Of a stretch of 64,000 nt of DNA, positions 47,301 through 56,922 are shown one piece after another. The notes under the pieces were generated by a model. The model searched no databases, was not told where the DNA came from, and saw nothing but the letters and a program-made list of their open reading frames with translations. Origin of the DNA: Chrysaora quinquecirrha (Eukaryota; Cnidaria; Scyphozoa; Semaeostomeae; Pelagiidae); NCBI GenBank assembly GCA_014526335.1, contig JACTAT010000059.1, forward strand, positions 2,751,312 through 2,815,311, written 5' to 3'. The first letter of the stretch is position 1, and every line of letters begins with the position of its first letter. The translations under genes and the position numbers were made by a program.

Positions 47301-50300
47301 GCCACGATGAATTCTAGTATTTGCAAACCATGCATCGCTGTTATATTCAATCAGAATTCAATGAACCAAAAAAGAAGCCTGGATTAATTGTCTCTATTAG
47401 TTAGGTTTAAGCCAATCAAATTGTCAGATAATGAAGTTACTTGGTATTTATTGTTTGTAGCGTAGGTTTTTCCGCTTGTTCAATAAGAGTTCCATCGATG
47501 AGCGGAAGAATGTTTTGTAAAAGCATTTATGTGCCTTCATTCATTTCATAACCAGACTATTTGATTAGCTGAAACCTAACTGGTGCAAACAACTAATACC
47601 GTTTTTCCGCTTGTTCAATAAGAGTTCCATTGATGAGCGGAAGAAAGCTTTATGTGCCTAGACTTGCTTCCCAGGTCCCTTTCGCTCCATTGAATTGGCG
47701 TTGTTGTTGTTTCGCTTCAGTTAGTTTGAGCGTCCAACAATTCAATTCAATAGCGATAACTACGACTCATGTAGTAAGCAGGGAGATTAAGTACTTAATC
47801 TCCCTGGTAGTAAGTCTATTATGTGCCTTCATTCATTTCATACTCAGACTATTTGATTGGCTGAAACCTAACTAGTACAAACAATGAATGCCTGGTTTTA
47901 TCCCCTAGATCAAGACTGGCTGAACCGCTTGTCCTAGATTTTTATTACAGGAGTCCCAGTTATCGCTGCTACCATCTTTAGTTCTTGTTGTTGTCAGAAG
48001 GTTGCTCAAACTGGGACTTATGGCTTTTGTTTGCAAAAAAGCGACCCAACTATTTATTGCTATTCGATTTTCGCGTCAGATCGAACTGTAAAATAAAATC
48101 TAACCAATTAATGAGTAGCAGAATGAAATGGCTAATGCTTTTTCCATCAAAACATTCGAATTTGAAAGGCAAGTTTAGTCTTAAATTGGCCGCTTTTGAG
48201 GATTGTTAGGATACGAGTCTCAGTGTAGCGAATTGATGTGGTTGTTGGCCTAGATTTTATGAGTGGAACTAAGACTCGTGTAATAAGTCTACGCTTGGCC
48301 AATGGGTCCATCCATAATCTGACGCGATGTGGCTATTTGATTGGCCTAAACACTAATAATTCAATCGGTAGATTTGTCTATTTCCTGATGTCCAGATTTC
48401 CATTCCACATGCTCACTATTTCGATAGAGGTGTTTTCCCTCAAACTCGTAGCCAGCCTCAATAACAATGTTGAAAATCGTTGCTGCTGTTAGCAAATTTG
48501 GGATTCCCTAAATATAAGGATGAAAAATTGAAAATACTGTCATTTTTGCATATAGCACGTTCAATATGTTTGTTTCCGAACTAGAGTAATGTGTAATAAT
48601 GAGCTCGTTTTTCGTTACAGTAAAAAGTCGGAGAAGTTCGGGGAGAAGGTAAAACTTTCTGAAATTTTTATTTTTCAAGTCATAGTTTGCTTAAGCTATT
48701 TCCTTAAATGATACGAAATGGCGTTAGTTTCTCGTGGCTTCAATCGATCCCAAGCCCGTCACGGGCAGATCAAGGTAATAGGGAAAGAATGATCAAACGA
48801 CTGAAGGCTGAATAAGCTTAAGCCCGCCGCACACGGTGAGAATTTGCTGAGCAAAGTGCCATTCGTGGCAGTTTGCTCAGCACAATTCTCACCGTGCGCG
48901 GCGGGCTTTAGCTTTCCTTTGTAAGGTAGGAGAAAACAACATATGTACATACACAGAATAATCCTAATTGCTCCAAATCTATACGGCTACCCGCTGTACC
49001 GTAAACGCCTTACGCCAACCATATTGGCGACACATACCCATACCAAAATTATATTATGTACCCCCGGGATCCATTGCACTTCTTGCAGATAGATTTTCTC
49101 TACTGATCGCTGATACAGATAGACAACTAAGCATACTGTAGGCTTGCAAGAAATCATGACAAAACTCTAACCAACGGTAGTTTAGATCCGCAGCCTAACA
49201 CCATGCTACTTGAACGTCACTTCTTTATTGCCTTTACCGAACGAACTTTGAAGGAAAGACAGCTGAAGTAGTGAACAATTAGACTCAATACAAAAGTCGT
49301 AGATTCGCTCCAAGCCCCCAACGCGACAACTATCAACAACAGCAACAACTATTTTTATTCTACGTTTCTTTTGAATGAATTGAATTGAGGTGGAGGCAGC
49401 GAAACTACGACTCGTGTAGTAAGTCTAGTGGACCATGATCCCAAAGGCCTCTCAAAATCACCGCCTCTTTGATTTCTCAATCCACAGGTTTAAGGGTTTA
49501 ACCTTCATGCTTTTGTATTCATTTCAACTTTCCGTCAACAGTGGAAAAAAGGTGTTCCCATCGAAGTCATTCCTATGGCATATCAACCAGTGCTGAGTAA
49601 ATTAAGATCTTTCAATCTTCAGCCTACACTGAGAATGGCCAAGTCAAAAGCTGTAAGTAAATTAAGCGAATAAGATAAACATTGAAATTTTAATGAAGCA
49701 ACTTTTTTTATATATTGTTTGCCCCGGGCAAATCTAGAGAGACTCAAACTTATCAGGAGCCTGTATTCATTATGGTACGGCTTGATCCCTTCTTGGCTGC
49801 CTGGAAGGTTAATATCATGAAATCGAGAACGATTTATAACTATTCAAGCCTCAACCTCGTCCCCAGGGTGAATAGGCCTCTACGTGAAACTCCTCTGTCC
49901 ATATTCGACCCTGGTATAAGCCTTGTCTATTCGCAATTTAATTGGCTGTTCAAACAATAGAAATTTTAAGTGATGTCACAGTTTCTTCAAAATTTCACAC
50001 CAAAATAGGCCAAAAACTATGTGAAAAACGTGGAAAAAATTAAAAAATGATACTATATGAGATATTGTATCTTGCCTGACAGTTATCAATGAAATTCTTT
50101 GCATTTCCTTTCTAAGAACATCTGCTTTCGGAATCTACATCTTGTTTTTATGCCTAGGCCAAAATTGCCAGTATTTTGTCAGATTTTGTGGCCGGTACCA
50201 GGGCCAAGGTCGATTTGACGGTGGAGATTCGAGGAAATTCGATTTGGGGCCTGGGGACGAGGTTGTTCAAGCCTATATACCGGTATTACATGGCTTCCTC

Positions 50301-52020
50301 TACTTACAGTTTACAGTTTAGTTAAACGTGAAATATTTCTACATTTTCTTCATTTTCAAAAGTCTTCAAAAGTTTTCGATCTATGATCTTCGTCGTTGAA
50401 CCACTGATTAAGATCATGTTGAAACGTGGCTTTGTAGGTGTAGGGAAATCTGGATGCTAGAGCCTATTCAATGCACTAGGGGTATCATGGTAGTTGTAGA
50501 GCTTTGTGAGAGAGGTTGTGGCTTTGTAGACAAAAGTGGTAGGGATGAGCAGAATGCGCAGATGCGGCATCTAGAGTTCTTTTCAGACATGTTGATGACA
50601 TTTTCAAACGCCACATTGATGCATGAAAAGCCCCTGGATTATATTGTAAAACTCATTCACTTACTATTCGTTAGTGAGCATCTTAAGCTTTGGCTGAACT
50701 AGGAGACAAGTCGTGCGCGATTGTGTATTCGGGGTGTCTCCAAGTGTGGCTAAACAAGGGAGCGACAAGTGTGCGACATGTCCCCTGAGTCGCGGAGATA
50801 AGAAATGTTTCTATTGTCTCTCAGAAACATTTGCGTGTCTCTCGCTACAAAGTTTGTCATTCGCTACAAAGTGTCCGGGGTAGCTAAACTGGGAGACGTC
50901 GAGGGTACATGTCACGCTTGACACACACGGCATGTCTCATAGTTAAGCCAGGCTTTTAGGTTTCTCTTTGACTTCAATGTTTTCTTTTGTCGTAGGGACC
51001 ACTGGTGACCGACAATGGCAACTTTATTATTGATTTTCAGTTTGGCGAGGTACGACATCACGTTATTTTTTTAATTAATCTTCCTGTTGTAAATGACGTC
51101 TTCAAAAGACCTGCATCTGGGTATATTCCGCCTTGGTCCTTTGTTTCGGCCTATTTCTGACATTTATACTCTGAGGAGTGTCAGATGAAAAAGCTTTAAG
51201 TACAGTTGACATCCGCTATCTCGAACTCTCAAGGGAAACTGGAATTTGTTCGAGATAGCTAATGTTCGAAATAACGGATGCCCCATATAAATACAAAAAA
51301 ATTATAGTTTTTAAGTCAGAAAAGGAACCCCTATTAACATGCAGGGTTACTGATCCCAAATTTCATCCAAAAAGTCTGGTATTTTTTAGATAGGAGTCAA
51401 AGCTGCTTTCATCCCTACTATTGGTGAAATCGTGATAATGACGATGCAGCACATTTCGAAAGAGAACAGGTTCATCTATTGTATACATGGGCAGCATATC
51501 ACTTAGCTGCTCCCATTCCCGCTCTGTAGGCAAACTTATACATATTTTCAGCCTGTCTCTTTATCCAGTTCAGCAGAAAATTTGGCAAAGTTCGAGATAA
51601 AGAGCAGGTTTTTCTCCATGGGAAATCGAAATGGTTCGAGACAGCGAATGTTCGAGATAACGGGGTTCGAGATAGCGGATGATTTTTCTATACAAACCCT
51701 TATACCAAAACGAGGGGAAATGGAAAATGGTTCGAGATAGCGAATGTTCGAGATAGCGGGCAGTCGAGATAGCGGATGTCAACTGTATGTCCAAAGATGT
51801 TTCCGCTGTTTATCGTAATTTTAAAGTTTTCTACAACTCAAAAACTATTCATAAATTCTACTAACTGCTGGTACATTTTTGGCAGCTACGTTACGCCCTG
51901 TTATGTTAGACCAAGGATGCCGTTGAGGATGGCTCGGAGGACTAGCAACGTTTTAATTTGAAATTTCTTTCAAGGTTGAAAACTGGCAGCAACTCAATCA
52001 GAGGATTAAAATGATTCCAG
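41371..52020 (+). CDS. RPIA: Ribose-5-phosphate isomerase A, 10 exons seen, last exon not found
   Basis: Converts ribose-5-phosphate to ribulose-5-phosphate in the pentose phosphate pathway. Exons: 41371-41547, 42303-42363, 43128-43183, 43374-43433, 44053-44117, 45131-45199, 48621-48648, 49542-49652, 50996-51049, 51975-52020; all phases agree. The phosphate-binding GIGSGSTIVFAVERI, catalytic AIDGADEVD, KGGGGCLTQEK, WKKGVPIEVIPMAY and VTDNGNFIIDFQF are all present. A possible mitochondrial-type or simply extended N-terminus precedes MDGSKKAAAYEAV, which may be the real start. After ...RIKMIPG the family needs about 30 more residues, with GLF and MA blocks; I could not find them up to the window end, so the last exon is either beyond 64 kb or lost. 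The introns are full of MITEs and SINEs, and intron 6 holds a peptide gene on the other strand. Confidence 0.9.
41840..41995. repeat. Hairpin MITE, copy 2 (TTGTGTTCTTAAT family)
   Basis: The left arm CTTGTGTTCTTAATTTTATG...GGCTTTGAC and the right arm GTCAAAGCCC...GTAAAATTGAGTATACAAG pair along most of their length. Matches the copy at 15168-15330. Confidence 0.65.
42377..42461 (+). repeat. SINE tail fragment (family copy 4)
   Basis: GCCACAGTAGCATCACAACCAGG...TCTGTGATCCTAGCAACTGACCCCTAAATA matches the tails of the other copies. The tRNA-like head is missing. Confidence 0.5.
42646..42935. repeat. MITE with CAACTTGCCCCACTACC inverted ends
   Basis: Left end GTCAACTTGCCCCACTACCA and right end TGGTAGTGGGGCGAGTTGAC are near-perfect inverted repeats, with further GGGGCAAGTTGACC words inside. 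290 bp, non-coding, in intron 2 of RPIA. Confidence 0.65.
45518..45594. repeat. Half copy of the 4.7-kb foldback MITE
   Basis: CTCTCCTTTGTTACCACGGA followed by GACCTTTGGAGAAGGAC and GAGAAATAGACTTGGAGCAAG match the loop and right arm of the element at 4743-4897. Confidence 0.65.
45756..45950 (-). repeat. SINE of a second tRNA-like family (copy 1)
   Basis: Read on the minus strand, GGTGGCTTAGCGGTGCATTG (A box) and ATGGGCTTCAGCCGCC (B-box-like) head a ~200-bp element. Its partner at 46165-46360 shares the distal part GATCAGCAGCATACTCATAA on the plus strand almost exactly. Confidence 0.6.
46165..46360 (-). repeat. SINE of a second tRNA-like family (copy 2)
   Basis: Minus-strand GGTGTAGCGTAACGGGCATC and GACGGGCTCCAGCCGCC give the tRNA-like head. 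The copy lies just downstream of the peptide gene at 46421-47136, on the same strand. Confidence 0.6.
46421..47136 (-). CDS. Secreted cationic Cys-rich peptide precursor (antimicrobial- or venom-like), 3 exons, nested in RPIA intron 6
   Basis: Exons on the minus strand: 47136-47082, 46899-46789, 46527-46421; phases agree (1 and 1) and total 90 residues. Residues 1-18 are a signal peptide (MKTIWCLFLVFALALAFC). Residues 19-55 are an acidic pro-region with 14 Asp/Glu against 4 Lys/Arg, ending VTESR. The last 35 residues carry ten Lys/Arg against two acids, four cysteines (VECTKSTQPCSWCRRRC) and a Trp/Arg-rich tail ending GGRRRRW. An acidic pro-part that balances a basic Cys-rich mature peptide is typical of animal antimicrobial peptides and some venom peptides. 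I know no family with this Cys spacing (C-x6-C-x2-C-x3-C). The exon 3 acceptor (TTGACTCTTCCAACAG) is strong. A weaker upstream acceptor would give a short peptide without cysteines. Transcription is not shown. Confidence 0.7.
46683..46719. repeat. Fragment of the CACGTTTTTTTTATAAG MITE (right end)
   Basis: CTCTTATAAACCGGTTTCTTATTGAAAAAACGT matches the right end of the copy at 58750-59145. It lies in intron 2 of the peptide gene. Confidence 0.55.
47190..47199 (-). promoter_or_regulatory. TATA-like box of the peptide gene
   Basis: The minus strand reads TGTATATTTATTAAAATC here, about 55 bp upstream of the start codon at 47136, a fitting place for a TATA box with a short 5' leader. Confidence 0.4.
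47659..47818. mobile_element. MITE of the TAGACTTA family, 9-bp target duplication, empty site alongside
   Basis: Starts TAGACTTGCTTCCC and ends GTAGTAAGTCTA; TTATGTGCC flanks both sides (47650-47658 and 47819-47827). The neighbouring tandem block keeps the single-copy site. The element itself was later hit by a 28-bp palindrome. Confidence 0.88.
47779..47806. mobile_element. 28-bp perfect palindrome with 8-bp target duplication
   Basis: CAGGGAGATTAAGT is followed directly by its exact reverse complement. GTAGTAAG precedes (47771-47778) and follows (47807-47814). Related copies at 19136 and 49280 lack the insertion. CAGGG...CCCTG ends with 8-bp duplications are the mark of hAT elements, so this looks like the smallest possible relic of one. 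Confidence 0.8.
48819..48910. repeat. 92-bp hairpin element with AAGCCCGCCGCAC ends
   Basis: TAAGCCCGCCGCACACGGTG...GCTGAGCAAA (48819-48855) pairs with TTTGCTCAGC...GCGGCGGGCTTTA (48872-48910) around a 16-bp loop. AGCTT lies at both borders. GC-rich in an AT-rich intron. Confidence 0.75.
49280..49427. mobile_element. MITE of the TAGACTTA family, imperfect 9-bp duplication
   Basis: Left end TAGACTCAATACAAAAGTCG and right end CGACTCGTGTAGTAAGTCTA are inverted repeats. Flanks GTGAACAAT and GTGGACCAT agree at 7 of 9 bases. Lies in intron 7 of RPIA. Confidence 0.7.
49852..50265. mobile_element. CAACCTCGTCCCCAGG-ended element with 9-bp target duplication
   Basis: Left end CAACCTCGTCCCCAGGG and right end CCTGGGGACGAGGTTG are inverted repeats; TTCAAGCCT flanks both sides (49843-49851, 50266-50274). 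414 bp, non-coding. Lies in intron 8 of RPIA. Confidence 0.83.
50690..50960. mobile_element. MITE with GGCTAAACTAGGAGACATG-type ends (copy 1)
   Basis: Left end TGGCTGAACTAGGAGACAAG and right end CATGTCTCATAGTTAAGCCA are inverted, with several internal GGAGACR words. Better kept copy at 60400-60634. Borders within a few bases. Confidence 0.65.
51133..51202 (+). repeat. Left part of a repeat split by the element at 51203-51785
   Basis: TCGGCCTATTTCTGACATTTATACTCTGAGGAGTGTCAGATG matches copies at 59485-59600 and 61720-61850. The right part continues at 51786-51860 (TGTCCAAAGATGTTTCCGCTG). Confidence 0.65.
51203..51785. mobile_element. Pogo/Tigger- or Tc1-like MITE, TA target duplication
   Basis: Left end CAGTTGACATCCGCTATCTC and right end GAGATAGCGGATGTCAACTG are perfect inverted repeats flanked by TA (51201-51202, 51786-51787). 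Extra TTCGAGATAGCGAATG words near both ends are subterminal repeats. 583 bp, no transposase. It splits an older repeat. Confidence 0.85.
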
Positions 52021-52287
52021 GTGAGTACTGTGTAGCTGAGAAATTATGTTTACCTTTGAAACTATTCTTATTTTACCAAATTTCCTTGTATAGAGTAGCT
52101 AATGCCCCAACCAAATGTAGCTAACATTTCAACCACCATTGCCATATATTCATGTTGGTCAAAATATTAACAGCATAGAAAATAGGAAATATCATTTCAT
52201 AGGCATTTTGAAGAAAGCAATGCCTCCAAATTTCTTTGACACAAAAAAGGTTGTGGTTGTTTCGGATATTCGTTTTGCTCCATTTTC

Positions 52288-52395
52288 AATTCAATTCAAT
52301 TCAATTCATTTTTATTCATAGAAATACAATTTACAATTATAAAATGTACTCTACACGGCCCAAGAAAAGCAGAGCTTATCTTGCTTGGGCCGGTC
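52288..52395 (-). repeat. 3' end of a LINE or LINE-driven SINE with (GAATT)n tail
   Basis: On the minus strand GGCCCAAGCAAGATAAGCTC...CTTGGGCC forms a stem-loop, followed by an AT-rich stretch and a tail of four TTGAA units. A stem-loop plus short tandem tail is usual for CR1/L2-type 3' ends. Confidence 0.6.
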
Positions 52396-52702
52396 AGGCG
52401 TAAGCTTTGTCCTCACTAGCGACGCAATCCTCACCAGCAGAATTCGAAGAGCAACCACAAGAATGTGCACTTGTGAAATAGTGAGGGCGAGCTCAACATT
52501 AACATTAATTCTTTGCTTGGTGCAAGCTCATTTTAATAGAGTTGTTTATGCTTGTGCTTATGTTTTGCTCATGCTTTTCCTCACTAGTTAGTGCACATTG
52601 CAACGCAAGCGCAAGCACAAACACAAGAAGAACAGAAAATGTTGCTTTTCCTGCTAATGCGTGTGCTAGTGTTGAGCTCATCCTCACTGCTGTTGTTTAG
52701 GC

Positions 52703-52834
52703 CGAGGGACATTTCACTCTCCAAAAGGCGTACAAGATTTCTATAAAAACTATAGGATTTCCTAAGGATTTCCATGAAAACAATAGGATTTCAAGCAAAG
52801 TTGTACGAGTTTCCAAGGTGTGAATCGGCCTCGA
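52703..52834. repeat. Diverged copy of the 58.2-kb MITE family with TTTAGGC duplication
   Basis: CGAGGGACATTTCACTC and GTGTGAATCGGCCTCG form the ends; TTTAGGC lies at 52696-52702 and 52835-52841. The interior (GGCGTACAAGATTTC, TACGAGTTTCC) matches the insertion at 58238-58370. Confidence 0.6.
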
Positions 52835-52841
52835 TTTAGGC

Positions 52842-55234
52842 ACTGATTCTTAATTGATCAGCCATTAACCAAATATGCCCTGTAAGATATTCGAAGAATT
52901 CGTAACCTGATCTGTAGGCCAAAAAATAAAAGGTGTGACCACATCAAGAACCTAGCAAACGCTTTTCTTTAATTCTCCTATTTTTGGACCTTTTATGGCC
53001 TCCTTTTAGTAGCAAAAGTTGCTTAGTAGTTGCTTAATTTTAACTGTATCCTTTTGCCCTAAGAATAGTATAGAGGCTAGAAAAACAGCAAATTGTAACA
53101 TTGCACATAAAATGACTGGAATCATTTATCCCTGCTGATATTGCTACCATTAGAGTCATTAGAGACTTTGCATTGAAAGTTAAACGGAAAACCCTCAATG
53201 AAATGTCTCACTTAACGAGAAACACTCCGTGGATATGCGAGTTTTGACGACAAATGAATGGAAATAGCTTCTATGTTGATGAATCTTCGATTTTTTGCAG
53301 TGATATAAATTATCAAAAAATTAAAAAGTTGCTTAGGTTTTTTCCTGTGGTACTATACGTTGCTTAAAATTTTAGGCCTTCTACATCTTGATTGCTTATA
53401 AGCGGTTGCTTATAAAAATAACTACGTGTATCTTAGTGTTGTATGGAAGTATCCGTCAATAGAGGTTTCACTGTAGTACCTTGATATGCATAAATTCTAC
53501 GAGCAGGCCGGGTGGTTATACCTGGAATATCCTTGTAGCTATCGATAAATTTCTCCCGGAACTAAACGATATTTTGCCTTCTACCTCAAAGAAGTGTCTA
53601 TTTGCATTTTAGTACAAATTATTTTGTCTTAGATATAATTAATTGTCTTTAATCGGTACATCTTTTTGGAAGGTGAATTTTCGCTCGTTTATATTAATGT
53701 TTGGAAGATGCGAAATAATTTTTCATTCGCTTCGCAGTGCTAGTATGAAACACGAACAAATTTGGTGGCAAAAGCAGAACCCCTAACTGTAATTGGTATA
53801 GCCAAAAAAGGTTGGAAATCAGTTCCACTTCTTATGCAGCATTACTTCATTAATGGGGAGAAAAAACCAAGAGCTCCTGGCAACGTCAAAATTGACAGAA
53901 TACCCAAATCTATCGGGCAAAAGACGATTTGGTGCAAATAATCTATGCCGTCGAGGGAGATTCAGCGGGGTCAGAGGTCCGGTGCCCGTGCCGTGCCGCA
54001 AATATTGAAATTCTCTTAATGCGTCCCCCTGCAGCCTCCTAAAGGCCCGGTACGATTACATTACCCTGAAGCCCGTCTCTGAACGGCCTCTGTTTCTCAA
54101 CGGCCCTGCAAATAATCTTTTCAAGATTAAGGCATGCACTGTACTGATTATGGAAAAGGGCTTTCAAGCCCCATGAAATTCTCAGTATCAATGATGCAAA
54201 GGGCATTCGCTGGTTATATAACTCAGAAATCAATGAAGAAAACCGTGCCGCTTGCTTTTCGGGGAACCATATTTGATTTTCTCTTTGTCAGCTGCTGGTG
54301 GTAAAACTAACCAAACTAACCATACGTTGAAAAACTTATCAAATTAACTCACATAATCAATCCACAATGAAGTCAGTAATTAAAAATCCACGCGCACAAA
54401 ATGAAATCAAAACAGACAAACCCATCTGCCTATATTTGCATACTTTGCTTATTTGATACAATGAGTTGGTATCGCCCAATTCAAGCCTCGTTTTGATAAC
54501 GAGATCTGGGTGGTTAATGCATGAATATTGAGGATGACTGGCTCACACAGGGTTTTCAGGTATCTGGCATACCGATATGCTGAGTATTGTGTGTCTGATA
54601 CCCACCAAGTCAACCTCGCCGTGAAGACTGCATAGAGTCACCGGCTCTGTGCAATTCCAGGCAAAATGTGAAAGAAATCACGAGGTGTGGTCACATCTAG
54701 AGGAAGGACTAGCGTTGGAAGGGCTTGGGTCGCTTATATTAGCCCTTCGCTACTCAGTGGACCCCCTCGTGGCATGCCTAGAAACCCATACGCTATGAAA
54801 ATAACAAGTGATCTGTGCCTATCCATTGTCTTCACTGAACCAATATTTGTAGTTTTGAAATAAGGTTGCGGGTAGCTCCGAACTTGAAAATGCTTGCTTG
54901 TTATACTTTGCCATGCACGAATGTGGTAGCTTCCGCAACTACATAACGCTTGTTTTCATGGATAATTTGAAATTTCGACAATCAAAAACAAAATTCCTGC
55001 AGTGTCGTATAAGTTCTTCATGGCAACGGATAATTTTCCAACAGATGAAAAAATATTTGTTTAAAAGGCTATGTCACGCCTTTTTTCTTTTTGGTTTTGT
55101 CTTGAAATCAATGTAGTAAAGCAAGCTGAGAGAGCACGAGCTGATAGGTATTTAATTTGCGATGGCACAAATGTGGTAATCTTAACTGCTATGGGTTTGG
55201 AAGTGGGCCGAGAGAGTTGCCTATGTATGCTCCT
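52842..55234. other. Gene-free stretch; nothing convincing
   Basis: About 2.4 kb downstream of the last RPIA exon seen. No exon of RPIA, no known family and no clear repeat could be identified. Short open frames (60-64 codons) lack any family match. Confidence 0.45.
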
Positions 55235-55680
55235 AAAGCCGCTGCTACACGACATTTGAAATGGCGACAGAACATGTTCAAATATTGTCACCGCGACCGG
55301 AAAAAGTAAGAGCCGCGCGTGTAGCCAGGGATAGATTTTCTAACAGAATGTTCTGTGACCTTAGAAAATACGGTTCCAGAGCATTGCTTTGGTTGAATTT
55401 TTGGCGAAATGTTTTGCTTGTCCCTAGTAATACCGCAGCGTGTAGCCGGGTTTTTTTTAATTGACGACGCAACGCATTGCATTGTTTTCGCGCCTTTTCT
55501 TGGAAGTTTTCTGGGACCCATCCTTCTTATCAGGAAAGTTGATTTTTGCAGAACTTCTGTCGCAGCTTTTTTGTCGCAGCGTGTAGCCACCTCAGGATTT
55601 CTCAGAACAGGACATTTTCAGTTGTGTCGCGCCGCCAGAATATGTGAAAAGTCGCACGTGTAGGGTGTAGCCGCGGCTTA
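55235..55680. mobile_element. TTAA-type MITE with AAGCCGCGGCTACAC ends
   Basis: Left end AAAGCCGCTGCTACACGAC and right end GTAGGGTGTAGCCGCGGCTTAA are inverted repeats. TTAA is kept at the right border and CTAAA at the left, so a TTAA-targeting superfamily (piggyBac or Kolobok) is possible. Many CGCGT/GTAGCC words inside; GC-rich. Confidence 0.6.
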
Positions 55681-56262
55681 ATGCAGAATCAAAATTGCTT
55701 TGTATCGCTTCTGAGTAAAATTCTCTTGATATGCAAATTCTTCACCAAGGTATCTTATGAAATTATGCATTAAGACATGTATTCCTCTTATTTTCTGTCT
55801 ACAGTATTAGTCCTCTCCTTTTATTGCAATTATGCCAGTCGTATTAAAGATATTTCTTGTTGTGGCAAATAAACTAGGCGTGATGCAACTTCTAAGCAAT
55901 TGGGTACTTCATTATTTAGGAAAAGCTGTTTTTAGGACCAGGCCTGGAGAGTTGCTTGAAGTAAACAGTGCCTTCAGTCAGCTCTTCCTCGAGTAGAAAT
56001 CTTTTGGAATTAACGCCTGCGTGTCAAAGTGTGAAGTTCAATTGAATTTGTCAGTTGGGACATTTCTAGAGAACGCACTGCCTTTCTCAGCTGAGGTGTC
56101 CGGTCTCATAGGTGTTTTCGCCAGAGAGAGTGCTTATGCATATAATGTTCAAGGTGACTAAGAATTAAGAATCTTTGAACTCGTTTTGGATCCATTTCAG
56201 ATGTTGGATTCATTTTGGATTCGCCTAGACGGAGGTGTCAGTTCTTTGGAGAGTTGTTCACC
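55681..56262. other. Gene-free spacer; nothing recognised
   Basis: AT-rich, without ORF or repeat that I can define. Confidence 0.4.
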
Positions 56263-56400
56263 TAGACTTATTACATTCGTCGTAGTCTACGCTCCTCCAC
56301 ACCCACCACCCCGCTCCAACTACTCTGAGGAAACAGTAATAATGTTGTTTTATTTGTTAGCAGCTGTAACCGAAAGAGTGGGAAGAATGTAATAAGTCTA
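56263..56400. mobile_element. MITE of the TAGACTTA family, 8-9-bp target duplication
   Basis: Starts TAGACTTATTACATTCGTCG and ends GAATGTAATAAGTCTA. TGTTCACC occurs at 56255-56262 and 56402-56409. 138 bp. Confidence 0.8.
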
Positions 56401-56922
56401 GTGTTCACCTACACCTAGAGAGAGTGAACTGTACAAACAGAAACTACAATAGCTTCAATGAACAAATAGCTGTATGCGGACCCAATAAACTTTGTATTCA
56501 TTTTGGGTCCTATCTCATAGCCCAAATCTCCGGTGTCCTTGACAGTATATCACTGTTTAATAAATGATGCATTTCATCTAATCGGATGAAAGGAAACTCT
56601 ACTATTGCTTCCATATATTATCAACATATTATTCTAATATATCAATTTTGATCCAAATGGTAATTGTTATATTCTATGAATTTTCAACTGAGGCAAGTAG
56701 CATTAATTATTCAATAGTTTTCCATTCAATCCATTTTAACCTGCTTTCACGAAAGTAAATTCTCTTCTCTGCAAACGCTTTCTTTGATACAGTGATTGAT
56801 ATTTGGTGCGTTTTACCTTGTTTTGCAGTTGCACTCTACGCTGAATGAAAGTTTTAGCATCGTTTGAAACTGTTGATTTGAATGAATTTGGGCACTACTG
56901 GACGTAAGTTGATATTATTCTA

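Larger units (their letters stand above)
47399..47885. repeat. MITE-like element with an internal tandem duplication (empty and filled halves)
   Basis: GTTAGGTTTAAGCCAATCAA at 47400 is inverted as TTGATTAGCTGAAACCTAAC at 47561-47580 and again near 47857-47875. The block 47466-47592 is repeated from about 47600. The first block has an uninterrupted TTATGTGCC (47527-47535); in the second block that site holds a 160-bp insertion. Confidence 0.7.
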
